From Amycolatopsis mongoliensis (GTDB taxonomy: Bacteria; Actinomycetota; Actinomycetes; Mycobacteriales; Pseudonocardiaceae), in assembly GCF_030285665.1 (NCBI RefSeq), contig NZ_CP127295.1, positions 6,820,001 through 6,884,000 of the forward strand: DNA of 64,000 bases. Reading direction: 5' to 3'. Both the position numbers and the translations under genes were made by a program. This document shows positions 25,062 to 33,186 of this stretch, piece by piece. The notes below the pieces were generated by a model, which saw nothing but the letters and a program-made list of their open reading frames with translations, was not told the origin of the DNA and ran no database searches. The first letter of the stretch is position 1. Every line of letters begins with the position of its first letter.

Positions 25062-25161
25062 CCGCCTAACCTCCAAACTCACCCTTGACAGGTTACATGA
25101 CGCCTGTTTCCATGTCTAACTATCAAAGTGACTTATAAGGGTTAGAACCGAGGAGGACATC
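25062..25161. promoter_or_regulatory. Divergent promoter region (CGNR / DUF427)
   Basis: AT-richer than its surroundings, this region has TTGACA at 25085-25090, an inverted ACATG...CATGT pair (25095-25116) and CTAACC/GGTTAG-type repeats near both ends. Spacing to a -10 box is not clear. Confidence 0.35.
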
Positions 25162-26031
25162 ATGGGACTGGCCTGGCAGCAGGGACCGCTGGCGACGCGC
25201 GCGGTGGGGCACTTCCTGGTCGAACAGCCGCTGCCCGAGCGGATGCTGTTCGCCGAGCCGCTGCGGCGGCGGATGCGCGTGCGGTTCGGCGGCGAGTGGG
25301 TGGCCGACAGCGAGGACGTCGTCCTGCTGCACGAGCCCGGCCGCTACCCGGTGGCGTACTTCCCGCTCGCCGATGTCCGCGAAGACGTGCTCGTCGCCGA
25401 GGACCGGACGACGGCGCACCGCGAGCTCGGCCCTGCCGAGTGGTACACGGTCCAGGCGGCGGGCAGCCGGGCCCTGCGCGCGGCCTGGCGCTACACCGGC
25501 CTCCCCGGCCACGCGGACGTCCTGCGCGACCGCGTCGCGTTCGCCTGGCGGGCGATGGACGCCTTCTACGAGGAGGACGAGCGGATCGTCGGCCACGCGG
25601 CGGACCCGTACCACCGCATCGACATCCGGCAGACCTCGCGCCACCTCGTCGTGCGCGAGGGCGACCGCGTCGTCGCCGAGACCCGGCGCCCGGTCGTGCT
25701 CTACGAGTCGGGCTTCGCGCCCCGCTGGTACGTGCCGCGCGAAGACATCGACCTGACGGCGCTGACGCCGGTCGAAGGTGAGACGTTCTGCCCGTACAAG
25801 GGGCTGGCCGGCTACTTCGACATCGGGCCGGGCAAGCGCGCCGCCTGGTCGTACCCGGAGGCGTGGCCCGAGGTCGCGCGGGTGTCCGGGTTCGTGTCGT
25901 TCGAGCCCGACGTCGTCGACGTGACCCTCGACGGCCGCAAGCTGGCCCTCGAACCGGGCCAGACCGTGACGCCGCACGGCATCGACCGGGGCCTGGACCC
26001 CGACGAGATGCTCGTGGCGAAAGGAAACTGA
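25162..26031 (+). CDS. DUF427 domain-containing protein (two tandem domains)
   Basis: The 289-residue protein has two DUF427 units (about 20-125 and 145-265). The second is typical: VVAETRRPVVLYESGFAPRWYVPREDI, ETFCPYKGLAGYFDI and a C-terminal FEPDVVDVTLDG. DUF427 proteins are small beta-barrels of unknown function, common in actinobacteria. The first unit is more diverged. It stands alone, divergent from CGNR/MOSC, and is followed by an 18-bp palindrome at 26058-26075 that could be its terminator. Confidence 0.88.
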   Translation: MGLAWQQGPLATRAVGHFLVEQPLPERMLFAEPLRRRMRVRFGGEWVADSEDVVLLHEPGRYPVAYFPLADVREDVLVAEDRTTAHRELGPAEWYTVQAAGSRALRAAWRYTGLPGHADVLRDRVAFAWRAMDAFYEEDERIVGHAADPYHRIDIRQTSRHLVVREGDRVVAETRRPVVLYESGFAPRWYVPREDIDLTALTPVEGETFCPYKGLAGYFDIGPGKRAAWSYPEAWPEVARVSGFVSFEPDVVDVTLDGRKLALEPGQTVTPHGIDRGLDPDEMLVAKGN

Positions 26032-26057
26032 GAAAACCGCCGCCTGCGCGGCCACCA

Positions 26058-26075
26058 GCCCGGCGCGCGCCGGGC
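26058..26075 (+). terminator. Perfect 18-bp GC palindrome after the DUF427 gene
   Basis: GCCCGGCGC / GCGCCGGGC are back to back and sit 26 bases after the stop. There is no T-tract, so it is only a possible terminator or mRNA-end hairpin. Confidence 0.35.
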
Positions 26076-26101
26076 GCCCAGCGCGTCCGATGGGAGCAGT
26101 C

Positions 26102-26221
26102 GTGATCACTCGCAAGATCCCGCGCCCGGCCGGCGCGGTCACGCCGGAGGTCGGGCTCGTCCCGGCGATCTACGTACCGCGACGGATCGTCCGGCGCCCC
26201 GCTCGGCGGGGGCGAGCGTGA
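26102..26221 (+). pseudogene. 39-codon open frame, probable gene stub
   Basis: GTG 26102 has GGGAGC upstream. The peptide (VITRKIPRPAGAVTPEVGLV, then PAIYVPRRIV) ends in an Arg-rich tail and its TGA overlaps the ATG of the truncated VOC frame. I do not recognise it; it looks like the fused end of deleted genes. Confidence 0.25.
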
Positions 26222-26511
26222 TGGAGTTCCGCCTGGAGGTCCTCACCTGCCGGTCGCCGATGTCGACCGGCCTGCCCGGCGCGGCCCGGGACAGCTACCT
26301 GGTGGTGGCCGACATCGAGACGGCCCGCGAAGAGCTCGCCGGGCGCGGCGTGCCGGTAAGCCCCCTGCGGCACAAGAAGTCCGTGGACTGGCAAGGGGAC
26401 TTCGCTCCGGGCGCCGACCCGGACCGGCGTGACCACGCGAGTTTCTTCGACTTCGCCGATCCGGACGGCAACACGTGGATCGTCCAGGAGCGCGGCTACC
26501 CGGCGCGGTAG
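26221..26511 (+). pseudogene. 5'-truncated glyoxalase/VOC family protein
   Basis: The 96-residue frame contains the second half of a VOC domain: RDSYLVVADIETAREELAGR and FFDFADPDGNTWIVQERGY. The first beta-alpha-beta-beta unit (about 60 residues), with the first metal ligand, is absent and replaced by unrelated residues. A single VOC module normally has 115-130 residues. It converges with the GH128-like gene and overlaps it by 16 bases. It is likely non-functional. Confidence 0.6.
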
Positions 26512-27293
26512 GCCACGCCGCTCGCGTTCGGGGTCGTGCCGGAGTAGAGCCCGGTCGGTGACGTCGACGTCGACAAGGAGAACCACGCGTACCGCTCGAC
26601 GAACGACAGCCCTTCGAGCATCGCGGTGGACCGGGTGACGAAGTCGGTCTGCTGGGCCGATGACGGGTAGCGCGGCGTCGAGCCGGAGAAGTCGATGAGC
26701 GCGTACTCGGTCAGCCAGATCGGGAGGTGGTAGCGGTCGTGGACCTTCTGCAGGTAGGACTGCAGCTGCCCGGACGCGGCGCTGGAGAAGTCCCCGCCGT
26801 ACCAGTGCAGCGGGATGAAGTCGACCCGGTACCCGCGCGCGGCGGCGCCGCTCATGAACCGGTCGAGCCACCCACCGGCGACGTCGCCCCCGTAGGCCAC
26901 GGCCGGCGCGCCGAGCCGCATCCCGGTGGACTGCAGGCGCGGCCACAGGTCCAGCGCCGTCTCGACGGGCATGCTCGCCTGGCCCGCCAGGTCCGGCTCG
27001 TTGAAGCCCAGCAGCGTGCGGCCGTTCGCTTTGGCCCGGTCGAGCTGGTCCTGCGTGACGGAGTCCCGGCCCCAGATCATGGGCACGAACTCGGTGCCGC
27101 TCGGCGCCGCGATGCCCTGGGGATCGGCGGCCCAGGTGTAGAACCACTTCGCCCCGACGTCCTTCAGCGCGGTCGCGGCCCCGGCGTAGGGGTTGGCGCT
27201 GACGCCTTTCTTGCCACTCGCGCCGGCGGCGGGCGAGGCGAGCCCGCCGAGAGCGAGGAGAACGACGGCCACGACGGCGAGCATTTTCTTCAC
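26496..27293 (-). CDS. Secreted GH128-like glycosyl hydrolase (Asl1-type catalytic core)
   Basis: The 265-residue protein has a clear signal peptide (MKKMLAVVAVVLLALGGLASPAAGA). The mature part matches the Asl1/GH128 beta-1,3-glucanase fold: KWFYTWAADP, FVPMIWG, LLGFNEPD (acid/base Glu), VDFIPLHWYGGD and IWLTEYAL (nucleophile Glu). Length is normal for the family. GH128 enzymes cut beta-1,3-glucans of fungi and plants. The gene is monocistronic. Confidence 0.9.
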   Translation of the reverse strand: MKKMLAVVAVVLLALGGLASPAAGASGKKGVSANPYAGAATALKDVGAKWFYTWAADPQGIAAPSGTEFVPMIWGRDSVTQDQLDRAKANGRTLLGFNEPDLAGQASMPVETALDLWPRLQSTGMRLGAPAVAYGGDVAGGWLDRFMSGAAARGYRVDFIPLHWYGGDFSSAASGQLQSYLQKVHDRYHLPIWLTEYALIDFSGSTPRYPSSAQQTDFVTRSTAMLEGLSFVERYAWFSLSTSTSPTGLYSGTTPNASGVAYRAG

Positions 27294-27411
27294 GAGCCGC
27301 TCCTCGGAGGAAGTAGCGCTGGTCTTCCACCGGGGTAGCGCACCCGGGGGAGCTGCGGCAAGATCGCGCCGACGTCGAGGGCGTGAAGAGGAACCGTCCG
27401 TGCCCGTGCGG

Positions 27412-27591
27412 TCAGGCGACGGGGAACGTGGTGCCGATGCCCATGCCGGTGATCCATTCCGGGACCGACCGCGCGGCGGGCCGGCCGGCGTCGGCGAGGA
27501 ACTGCGCGCCCGGGCCGTCGCCGGACGGTGGCGGCAGCAGGGTCGCGAACGGACTGTGGGACATGCCGGCGAACCCGGCGATCCCGGCCAT
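27412..27591 (-). pseudogene. Class III extradiol dioxygenase (LigB-like) remnant
   Basis: The 59-codon frame opens MAGIAGFAGMSHSPFATLLP, the start of LigB-type protocatechuate/aromatic ring-opening dioxygenases, including the iron-ligand His in SHSP. Then GPGAQFLADAG jumps to VPEWITGMGIGTTFPVA and a stop. More than 200 residues are missing. Its ATG overlaps the stop of the hydrolase relic (TGATG), the coupling expected of a meta-cleavage operon. Confidence 0.5.
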
Positions 27592-28150
27592 CAGGACGGG
27601 TCCGTTCCGGTCAGCAGCCAGGTGCGGTGGACGTCGAGGAACTCGGCGACCTTCTCCCACTGCGGCCAGTGCCCGGCGTCGTCGATGACGTGCAGCCGCG
27701 CGTCGGGCAGCCAGCCGAGCAGCAGCTCGGCCTCGTCGAGCCCGCCGGTGGGGTCGTGGCTGGTCCACAGCAGCAGCGTCGGCGCCTTCACCCGCGACAC
27801 CCAGGACGGGTCCCACGCGAAGTCCTTGCGCACCTCGGAGTCCTGCAGCACCAGGGTGTTCGTGATCGCCCGGACGAACCCGGGCCGGGAGTGGATCCGG
27901 CGGCGCAGGTTCACCAGCTCGTCGGTCGCCATCTCCTTGTGGTGGAACAGGAACTCGACGCGGCGGCGCACGGTCTCGTCACTGGGGTCGAGCACCGCCG
28001 CCATCGTGCTGTCGCGCATCCGGGCCATCACCTCGGGCTTGTCGGCGATGTTCCCGGGCGTGTTGAGCACGAGCTTCTCGACGCGGTCCGGGTGGTGGGC
28101 CGCGGTCCAGGCGACGACCCAGCCGCCGAGCGACTCGCCGGACAGGTGCG
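27591..28150 (-). pseudogene. 5'-truncated alpha/beta hydrolase of the meta-cleavage (MhpC/BphD) type
   Basis: Upstream of the first in-frame start (28070) the frame still encodes HLSGESLGGWVVAWTAAHHP, the nucleophile elbow GESLGG. VEKLVLNTPG, LLLWTSHDPTGG (acid) and VIDDAGHWPQWEK (His) follow. The first 80-90 residues of the fold are gone: near 28150 the sequence switches to the tail of an oppositely oriented gene (EVMTRYGLELRK). It precedes the LigB relic, so this was an aromatic meta-cleavage operon. Confidence 0.65.
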
Positions 28151-28152
28151 CG

Positions 28153-28200
28153 CTGGTCGCGGAAGTGATGACCCGCTACGGCCTGGAGCTGCGGAAGTGA
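28153..28200 (+). pseudogene. C-terminal tail of a lost gene
   Basis: The last codons read VAEVMTRYGLELRK and the TGA overlaps the GTG of the SnoaL-like gene, as in an operon junction. The rest of the gene has been replaced by the antisense hydrolase relic, marking a recombination junction near 28150. Confidence 0.4.
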
Positions 28201-28583
28201 CCGGCACCCGCGAGCGGATGGTCCACGCCGTGTGCGCGGCGGTCGACGCGGGTGACGCCGAAGCGTTCGCCTCGTGGTTCGCCGACGACGCGACGTACGC
28301 GTTCGCCAACGACGAGCCGCTGACCGGCCGCGCCGCGATCACCGCGGCGACGGCCGGCGCGGCCGGCGCGCTGCCCTGGGTCCACCACACCGTCGACCAG
28401 GTCGCGGCGGTGGGGGAGGACCAGCTGTTCTGCCGCTTCACGATCGAAACGGCGGCCCCGGACGGCACCCCGCCGGCCCTGCCGTGCGTGACGGTGATCC
28501 GCCTGGCCGGGGACCGGGTGACCGACTACCGCGTCCACACGGACATCACGCCGGCCTTCGGTCAGGCGCCGGGGCCCGAGTAG
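28197..28583 (+). CDS. SnoaL-like / NTF2-fold polyketide cyclase-type protein
   Basis: The 128-residue protein starts at GTG 28197. VCAAVDAGDAEAFASWFADDATYAFAND, GRAAITAATAG and VTVIRLAGDRVTDYRVHTDI fit the cone-shaped NTF2/SnoaL fold, which hosts isomerases, cyclases and dehydratases. Length is complete. Its former operon partner survives only as a tail, so substrate clues are lost. It overlaps the convergent lipoprotein gene by 22 bases. Confidence 0.82.
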   Translation: MTGTRERMVHAVCAAVDAGDAEAFASWFADDATYAFANDEPLTGRAAITAATAGAAGALPWVHHTVDQVAAVGEDQLFCRFTIETAAPDGTPPALPCVTVIRLAGDRVTDYRVHTDITPAFGQAPGPE

Positions 28584-29296
28584 ATTTCCGCCGCCTTGGG
28601 CTCGGCGACCGTCGTCGGCTTGTCCCAGTCGGAGAACTCCAGCGTGCCGCTCTTGGGGTCCTGCATGCGCAGCAGGTAGTGCGGATCGGCCGCGGCCACC
28701 GTCGCGGTGCCGTCGGGGCTGGTGAAGGTCTGCGCCGGGACGCCGCCGCTGGTGGTCGGCTCGCCGCCGGTGAAGGTCGCCGACTTCAGCTCGCCGACCG
28801 TGTTGTCGGTGAACGTCTTGTAGTCGAGGAACTGCTTGAACGCGTCACCGATGCCGGCGCCGACCTGCGAGGTCGAGGGCACCCACTTGTCCTTGAGGAG
28901 CTTGCCCACCGAGGCCGGGAGCCCGGCCTTCTCGATCAGCGACTGGCTGAACCGGAAGTAGTACTTGTCCCCGACGCGCAGGACCGGGATCTCCAGCCCG
29001 TCCTGCACCACGGTGCCACTCGCGCTGTCCGGGTTGAGCTGCAGGTCGAGGTTGAGGTTCCCGCCCTCGGAGACCGTGCCCCGGACGTGGACCGCCTTGG
29101 CCTGCTTCGCGGCGTCGGCGACGGCGGAGCCGACTTTCGCCCCGTCGAGGGCGGGGGCCGCGGCGCTCGCGGACGTCGTGGTGCCGGTCGACGCGGCGGC
29201 CGGCGCCGGTGTGCCGGAGGTGGTCGAGCAGCCCGTGGAGATCAGGGCGGCGACGGCCCCGGTGGCGATGAGTGCTCCCAGGTGGAGACGAGACAT
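28562..29296 (-). CDS. Secreted lipoprotein, LppX/LprG-like
   Basis: The 244-residue protein has a signal peptide ending in the lipobox ISTGC, then a Thr/Ser/Ala linker. The C-terminal domain (about 50-240) has the LppX_LprAFG pattern: KAVHVRGTVSEGGNLNLDLQLN, EIPVLRVGDKYYFR, PASVGKLLKDKWV and a closing KPTTVAEPKAAEI. Such proteins form half-barrels that carry lipids or lipoglycans at the cell surface of actinobacteria. It is monocistronic. Confidence 0.85.
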   Translation of the reverse strand: MSRLHLGALIATGAVAALISTGCSTTSGTPAPAAASTGTTTSASAAAPALDGAKVGSAVADAAKQAKAVHVRGTVSEGGNLNLDLQLNPDSASGTVVQDGLEIPVLRVGDKYYFRFSQSLIEKAGLPASVGKLLKDKWVPSTSQVGAGIGDAFKQFLDYKTFTDNTVGELKSATFTGGEPTTSGGVPAQTFTSPDGTATVAAADPHYLLRMQDPKSGTLEFSDWDKPTTVAEPKAAEIYSGPGA

Positions 29297-29369
29297 GGCG
29301 AGAAGGTTCCGTTCGTGAAGGCCCGGGTGTTCCGGGCACGAACGGGATATCGATCTCCCCGGTCGTCCG

Positions 29370-29697
29370 TTACGGACCGGCGCCCGGCGTCGTCCGGCGA
29401 CCCTCCTCGTCGGAGCAGCGTCGCCGCCATCGGTCGACGTACCCGGCGATTGCGTCCCGGCCGGCCGCGGTCAGGGCGCGCGTGCCCACCTTCCCGCGCA
29501 GTTCGCGGTCCTCGCCCGGCAACCGCGGTACCGGCTGCTCGTCGAACGCGCGCTCGATGCGTTCGCGGACGACCGCGCGGATCGTCGTTGGCCGCCGTCA
29601 CGAGACCGGACAGGGGGCCCGGGTGCTCGGCGCCCACGTCCAGGGCCCGGTCGAGCAGCGCGCGGGGGAGGTCGGCCGGCGGCGTGTCGGTGGTCAT
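29370..29697 (-). pseudogene. Frameshifted gene of unknown function
   Basis: The start frame encodes MTTDTPPADLPRALLDRALD, then GAEHPGPLSGLVTAAN. A one-base shift then gives TIRAVVRERIERAFDEQPVP, DRELRGKVGTRALTAAGRDA and AGYVDRWRR before a stop. Joined, the pieces make a plausible 105-110-residue helical protein. I do not recognise the family. The shift may be real or an assembly error. Confidence 0.4.
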
Positions 29698-29706
29698 CGT
29701 GTCCGC

Positions 29707-29862
29707 CGCGTCCAGGCCGCGGCCCGCCGCCTGGCGTTCACCGCGCCCCCGGTCGACTTCGAGGTGGGTGCCAAGGACAACACCTGCAAGATCACCGTCG
29801 ACGGCAAGACCGTCGTCGAGCAGTCCGACAGCATCGGCGCCATCTGCACCCACCGGCCCTGA
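29707..29862 (+). pseudogene. C-terminal fragment of an exported protein
   Basis: The last 37 codons (VDFEVGAKDNTCKITVDGKT, then VVEQSDSIGAICTHRP) look like the end of an MmpS-like or related beta-sandwich domain with a Cys pair (CKI...AIC). The upstream sequence has no start or signal peptide in frame. Assignment is weak. Confidence 0.3.
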
Positions 29863-29865
29863 CCG

Positions 29866-31047
29866 CTACGCGATGTCCTCCGGCGGGGTGAGCACGCAGC
29901 GCGTGCCGCGGTAGATGGTGGGCATGCAGCGGTTGCAGTGGATGCACAGCGACCGGGTGCTCGCGTCGGTCCGCATCCGCCGGACGAGGTCGGGTTCACG
30001 CAGGAGGGCGCGGGCCATGGCGACGAAGGCGAAGCCCTCCGCCATGGCCAGGTTCATGGTCTCCACCGTGGTGATCCCGCCGAGCAGGATCAGCGGCATG
30101 GTCAGCGCGGCGCGGAACTGGCGGGCGCGGTCGAGCAGGTAGGCCTCGCGGTAGGGGTACTCGTGCAGGAAGAACCGGCCGCCCAGGCGCAACCCCAGCC
30201 GCGTCGGCTGGGGGAACGCGGCCGCGAAGTCGCGGACCGGTGCGTCGCCGGTGAACAGGTACATCGGGTTGAGCAGGGAGCTGCCCGCGGTGAGTTCCAG
30301 GGCGTCGAGGGTGCCGTCGGCTTCCAGCCAGCGGGCGACCTGGATGCTTTCGTCCACCCAGAAGCCGCCGGGGACGCCGTCGTCCATGTTCAGCTTGGCG
30401 GTGATCGCGAGGCGGTCGCCGACCGCGTCGCGCACCGCGCGGGCGACCGCGCGCGCAAGGCGGGCCCGGTTGCCGAGACCGCCGCCGTAGGCGTCGGTGC
30501 GCCGGTTGAGCCGCGGGCTCAGGAACGCGCTGACGAGGTAGTTGTGTCCGAAGTGGAGTTCCACGGCGTCGAAGCCGGACTCGAGCGCGGTGCGGGCCGC
30601 GGCGGCGTGCGCTTCGACGATCCGGTCGAGGTCGGCGGCGGTGGCGGCCCGGGTCGGCCGCATCCCCAGGGGGCTGAACCGGCGGGTCGGCGAGAGCGCG
30701 GGCAGCCGGTTCGACGCCGCGTTCGCGACCGGGCCGGCGTGGCCGATCTGCGCGCAGGCGGCCGCTCCTTCGTCGTGGATCGCGGCGGTGAAGCGGCGCA
30801 GTCCGGGCACGGCCTCGGGCCGCATCCAGATCTGGTGGCGGTCCGTGCGGCCTTCCGGTGACACCGCGCAGTAGGCCAGGGTGGTCATCCCGACGCCGCC
30901 GCGGGCGGGCCCGCGGTGGTACTCGATCAGCTCGTCGGTGACGAGCGCGTCAGGGGTCCGGCCTTCGAAGGTGGCCGCCTTGATCACGCGGTTGCGCAGC
31001 TCGACCGGGCCCAGGCGGGCCGGGGCGAAGACGTCGGGCGGGCTCAC
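29866..31047 (-). CDS. NADH:flavin oxidoreductase / old yellow enzyme family protein
   Basis: The 393-residue TIM-barrel flavoprotein starts at GTG 31047, overlapping the TetR stop. PARLGPVELRNRVIKAATFEG, AQIGHAGP, FDAVELHFGHNYLVSAFLSP and RTDAYGG are OYE signatures. LILLGGITT and VAMARALLREPDLVRRM bind FMN phosphate. The tail has CIHCNRCM, a partial Cys cluster like that of 2,4-dienoyl-CoA reductase, but the protein ends there, so it is a one-domain or truncated form. It reduces activated C=C bonds. TetR coupling suggests inducible detoxification. Confidence 0.9.
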   Translation of the reverse strand: MSPPDVFAPARLGPVELRNRVIKAATFEGRTPDALVTDELIEYHRGPARGGVGMTTLAYCAVSPEGRTDRHQIWMRPEAVPGLRRFTAAIHDEGAAACAQIGHAGPVANAASNRLPALSPTRRFSPLGMRPTRAATAADLDRIVEAHAAAARTALESGFDAVELHFGHNYLVSAFLSPRLNRRTDAYGGGLGNRARLARAVARAVRDAVGDRLAITAKLNMDDGVPGGFWVDESIQVARWLEADGTLDALELTAGSSLLNPMYLFTGDAPVRDFAAAFPQPTRLGLRLGGRFFLHEYPYREAYLLDRARQFRAALTMPLILLGGITTVETMNLAMAEGFAFVAMARALLREPDLVRRMRTDASTRSLCIHCNRCMPTIYRGTRCVLTPPEDIA

Positions 31048-31637
31048 GGCGCGTCCAGCCCGGCGGTCACGAACGAACGCACGGCAGCGAGCGGGATCCG
31101 GGGCGGGGGCGGCGCGGGCGCGGCCGGGTTGCCGAACACCTGCAGCAGGAGCTGGAAGGCCAGGACCCAGCGGGCGGACGCCTGCTCGCCGGTCAGGTCC
31201 GGCCGGGCCGCGCGCAGGAGCTCGACCCACGGGTCTAGGCCGAACCAGGGGGAGCGCCAGTGCATCCGCCGCCCCGAGAGCAGCACCCGGGCGAGCAGGT
31301 GCAGCCGGAGCCGGCCGACCGGATCGGCGGCCAGCCCGGCCAAGGGCTCCAGGACGGCGTCGACCAGGTCCGCCGCGGTGGGCACCCACCCTTCCCGCCG
31401 GCGGCGTTCGACGTCGGCGAGCACGTCGCCCCACACGGGCGCCAGCCGGTCCTCCAGCATCGCGGAGACCAGCGCCTCCTTCGAGCCGAAGTGGTAGTGC
31501 ACGGCGGCCGGGTTGAGCCCGGCGGCCGAGCAGATTGCCCGCACGGACACGCTGTCGTAACCGGTGACCAGCAGAAGCTGTTCGGCGGCGGCCAGCAGCC
31601 GGTCCCGCGTCGAGTCCGTCGTCGCCTTTGCCGCCAT
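31044..31637 (-). CDS. TetR/AcrR family transcriptional regulator
   Basis: The 197-residue product has a classical TetR helix-turn-helix (TRDRLLAAAEQLLLVTGYDS through VRAICSAAGLNPAAVHYHFGSKEAL) and a C-terminal ligand domain with WVLAFQLLLQVFGNP, as in CecR-like members. GTGA overlap links it to the flavoprotein. It is divergent from an SDR whose promoter carries GGACA/TGTCC repeats, so it probably controls both units. Confidence 0.9.
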   Translation of the reverse strand: MAAKATTDSTRDRLLAAAEQLLLVTGYDSVSVRAICSAAGLNPAAVHYHFGSKEALVSAMLEDRLAPVWGDVLADVERRRREGWVPTAADLVDAVLEPLAGLAADPVGRLRLHLLARVLLSGRRMHWRSPWFGLDPWVELLRAARPDLTGEQASARWVLAFQLLLQVFGNPAAPAPPPPRIPLAAVRSFVTAGLDAP

Positions 31638-31719
31638 CCGCCGAGTACATCACCGCGCGGGCGCGCGTTCAAGCAGTGATTCAAACAGTGATTGAACGAC
31701 GAGTGGCGCGGGGCGGCGG

Positions 31720-31774
31720 TTGACAGAAGCGGACACCTGTCCGCTATGGTGGGCAGACAACCGGACAGATGTCC
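31720..31774 (+). promoter_or_regulatory. Promoter and double operator of the SDR gene
   Basis: TTGACA (31720-31725) is followed after 17 bases by GCTATG (31743-31748). The inverted repeat GCGGACACCTGTCCGC (31729-31744) fills the spacer, and a second copy of its core, GGACAGATGTCC (31763-31774), lies just downstream of the -10. The divergent TetR regulator is the obvious binder. Confidence 0.55.
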
Positions 31775-31794
31775 ACTTCGAGTGAGGAATTGTC

Positions 31795-32535
31795 ATGACC
31801 ATCCACGGCAAGGTCGTCGCCATCACCGGCGCCAGCAGCGGGATCGGGGAGGCGACCGCCCGCCACCTCGCGTCGCTCGGTGCCGTCGTCGTCCTCGGTG
31901 CGCGGCGCACCGACCGGCTCGACCGGCTGGTCGCCGAGGTCGAAGCCGACGGCGGGCGGGCCGTCGCCGTGCGGGTGGACGTCACCGATCCCGGCGACCT
32001 CCGGACGCTCGTCACCACCGCCGTCGAGCGCTTCGGCCGGCTGGACGTCCTGGTGGGCAACGCCGGGGTCACCCGGATCAGCACCGTCGCCGACCTGGAC
32101 GTCGAAGGCTGGTCGGCCATGGTCGACGTGAACGTCAAGGGGATCCTGCACGGCATCGCGGCGGCCCTGCCGGTGTTCCGCCGGCAGGGCAGCGGGCACC
32201 TCGTCACCGTCGTCTCGACCTCCGGGCTGAAGATCGTCCCCACCCAGGCGGTGTACGCCGGGACCAAGAACGCCGTCCGCACCCTCCTGGAGGGGCTGCG
32301 GCAGGAGAGCACCGACGGCGTGCTGCGCACGACGTCGATTTCCCCGGGCTACGTGCGCACCGAGCTCATCGACCACGCCGTCGACGACCCGGCCGTGCGC
32401 GAGCAGGCCCAGCGGAGCATGGCCAAGCTCGGTATCGAGCCCGAGGCGGTCGCGCGGGCGATCGCGTTCGCCGTCGACCAGCCCGAAGACGTCGAAATCG
32501 GGGACCTGACCATCCGGCCGACGCGGCAGGGCTAG
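31795..32535 (+). CDS. SDR family NAD(P)-dependent oxidoreductase
   Basis: In this 246-residue classical SDR, TGASSGIGEATARHLA binds cofactor and GARR after the second strand suggests NADP. VGNAGVTR, the catalytic Ser (VSTSGLK), YAGTKNAVR and SPGYVRTEL follow. It resembles the widespread 'oxidoreductase yjgI/YdfG-like' branch. ATG 31795 has GAGGA upstream. It is the only gene in its unit, under the GGACA/TGTCC operators. Confidence 0.9.
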   Translation: MTIHGKVVAITGASSGIGEATARHLASLGAVVVLGARRTDRLDRLVAEVEADGGRAVAVRVDVTDPGDLRTLVTTAVERFGRLDVLVGNAGVTRISTVADLDVEGWSAMVDVNVKGILHGIAAALPVFRRQGSGHLVTVVSTSGLKIVPTQAVYAGTKNAVRTLLEGLRQESTDGVLRTTSISPGYVRTELIDHAVDDPAVREQAQRSMAKLGIEPEAVARAIAFAVDQPEDVEIGDLTIRPTRQG

Positions 32536-32562
32536 GTGGTTGCGTTCGAGTGGCACATCACA

Positions 32563-33080
32563 TGGTGACTGCGCGACGCGGATCGGTGGCCGTCTTTCTT
32601 CATGGGAGCCCGTTCGGTGAAAGATCACCGAACCTGTCGGCCGACAGCCGGTTCGGCATCCAGGCGCCGCGCGTGGCCGACCTCGACGGGGACGGCCGGG
32701 CCGAGCTGCACGTCGCCCGGTCGATCGGTGCCAACACCACGTTCTTCTCCGTGCTGCACTACGACGGCGGCAACCTCGGCCAGGTCGTCGGAGCCGACGG
32801 CGGGCCGTTCTCGGTCGCCGAAGGCGGTGGTGTCGCCGCCCACCTGGGATATCGGTGCACGCCGCTGGACGGGGGCCGTGCCTTCGTGACCGTCGCCGCG
32901 GAGAGCGACGACGTCGGCCGCTCGGTCGATCAGCTGACCTATTCGGGCACGCGCACCGTCTACACCCTTCGCGACGGCGCTGTGAGCGTCCGCGACACGG
33001 TTCCGTTCAGCGGCCGCCCGGCGACGGATCCGCTGCTCGACGCCGATTCCGCCGGCTGCGTCCGACCGTCCGGTCAGTGC
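32563..33080 (+). pseudogene. Fragment of a secreted FG-GAP/VCBS-type repeat protein
   Basis: One frame across this stretch encodes VADLDGDGRAELHVARS, FSVLHYDGGNLGQVVGADG, FSVAEGGGVAAHLGYRC, GRAFVTVAAESD and YTLRDGAVSVRDTVPFSG, the C-terminal part of an exported calcium-binding beta-propeller-type protein. There is no signal peptide or start context, and after about 33080 the frame becomes junk. An 8-bp hairpin (GTTCGGTG/CACCGAAC, 32612-32633) lies at the 5' edge. It is a decayed remnant. Confidence 0.5.
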
Positions 33081-33186
33081 CCGTTGCCGTTTCGCCGCCC
33101 TGGTAAAGCTTTTCGACCAGGTCGCGGTGGACCCCTCGCCGCGGTGCGCGACGTCGTCGCGCGGGTGAGCTCGCCGGCCTGGCCGG

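Noticed and set aside
29866..31653. A 595-codon frame containing the old-yellow enzyme
   Set aside because: The first 200 residues overlap the TetR gene in another frame. GTG 31047 at the GTGA overlap is the sensible start.
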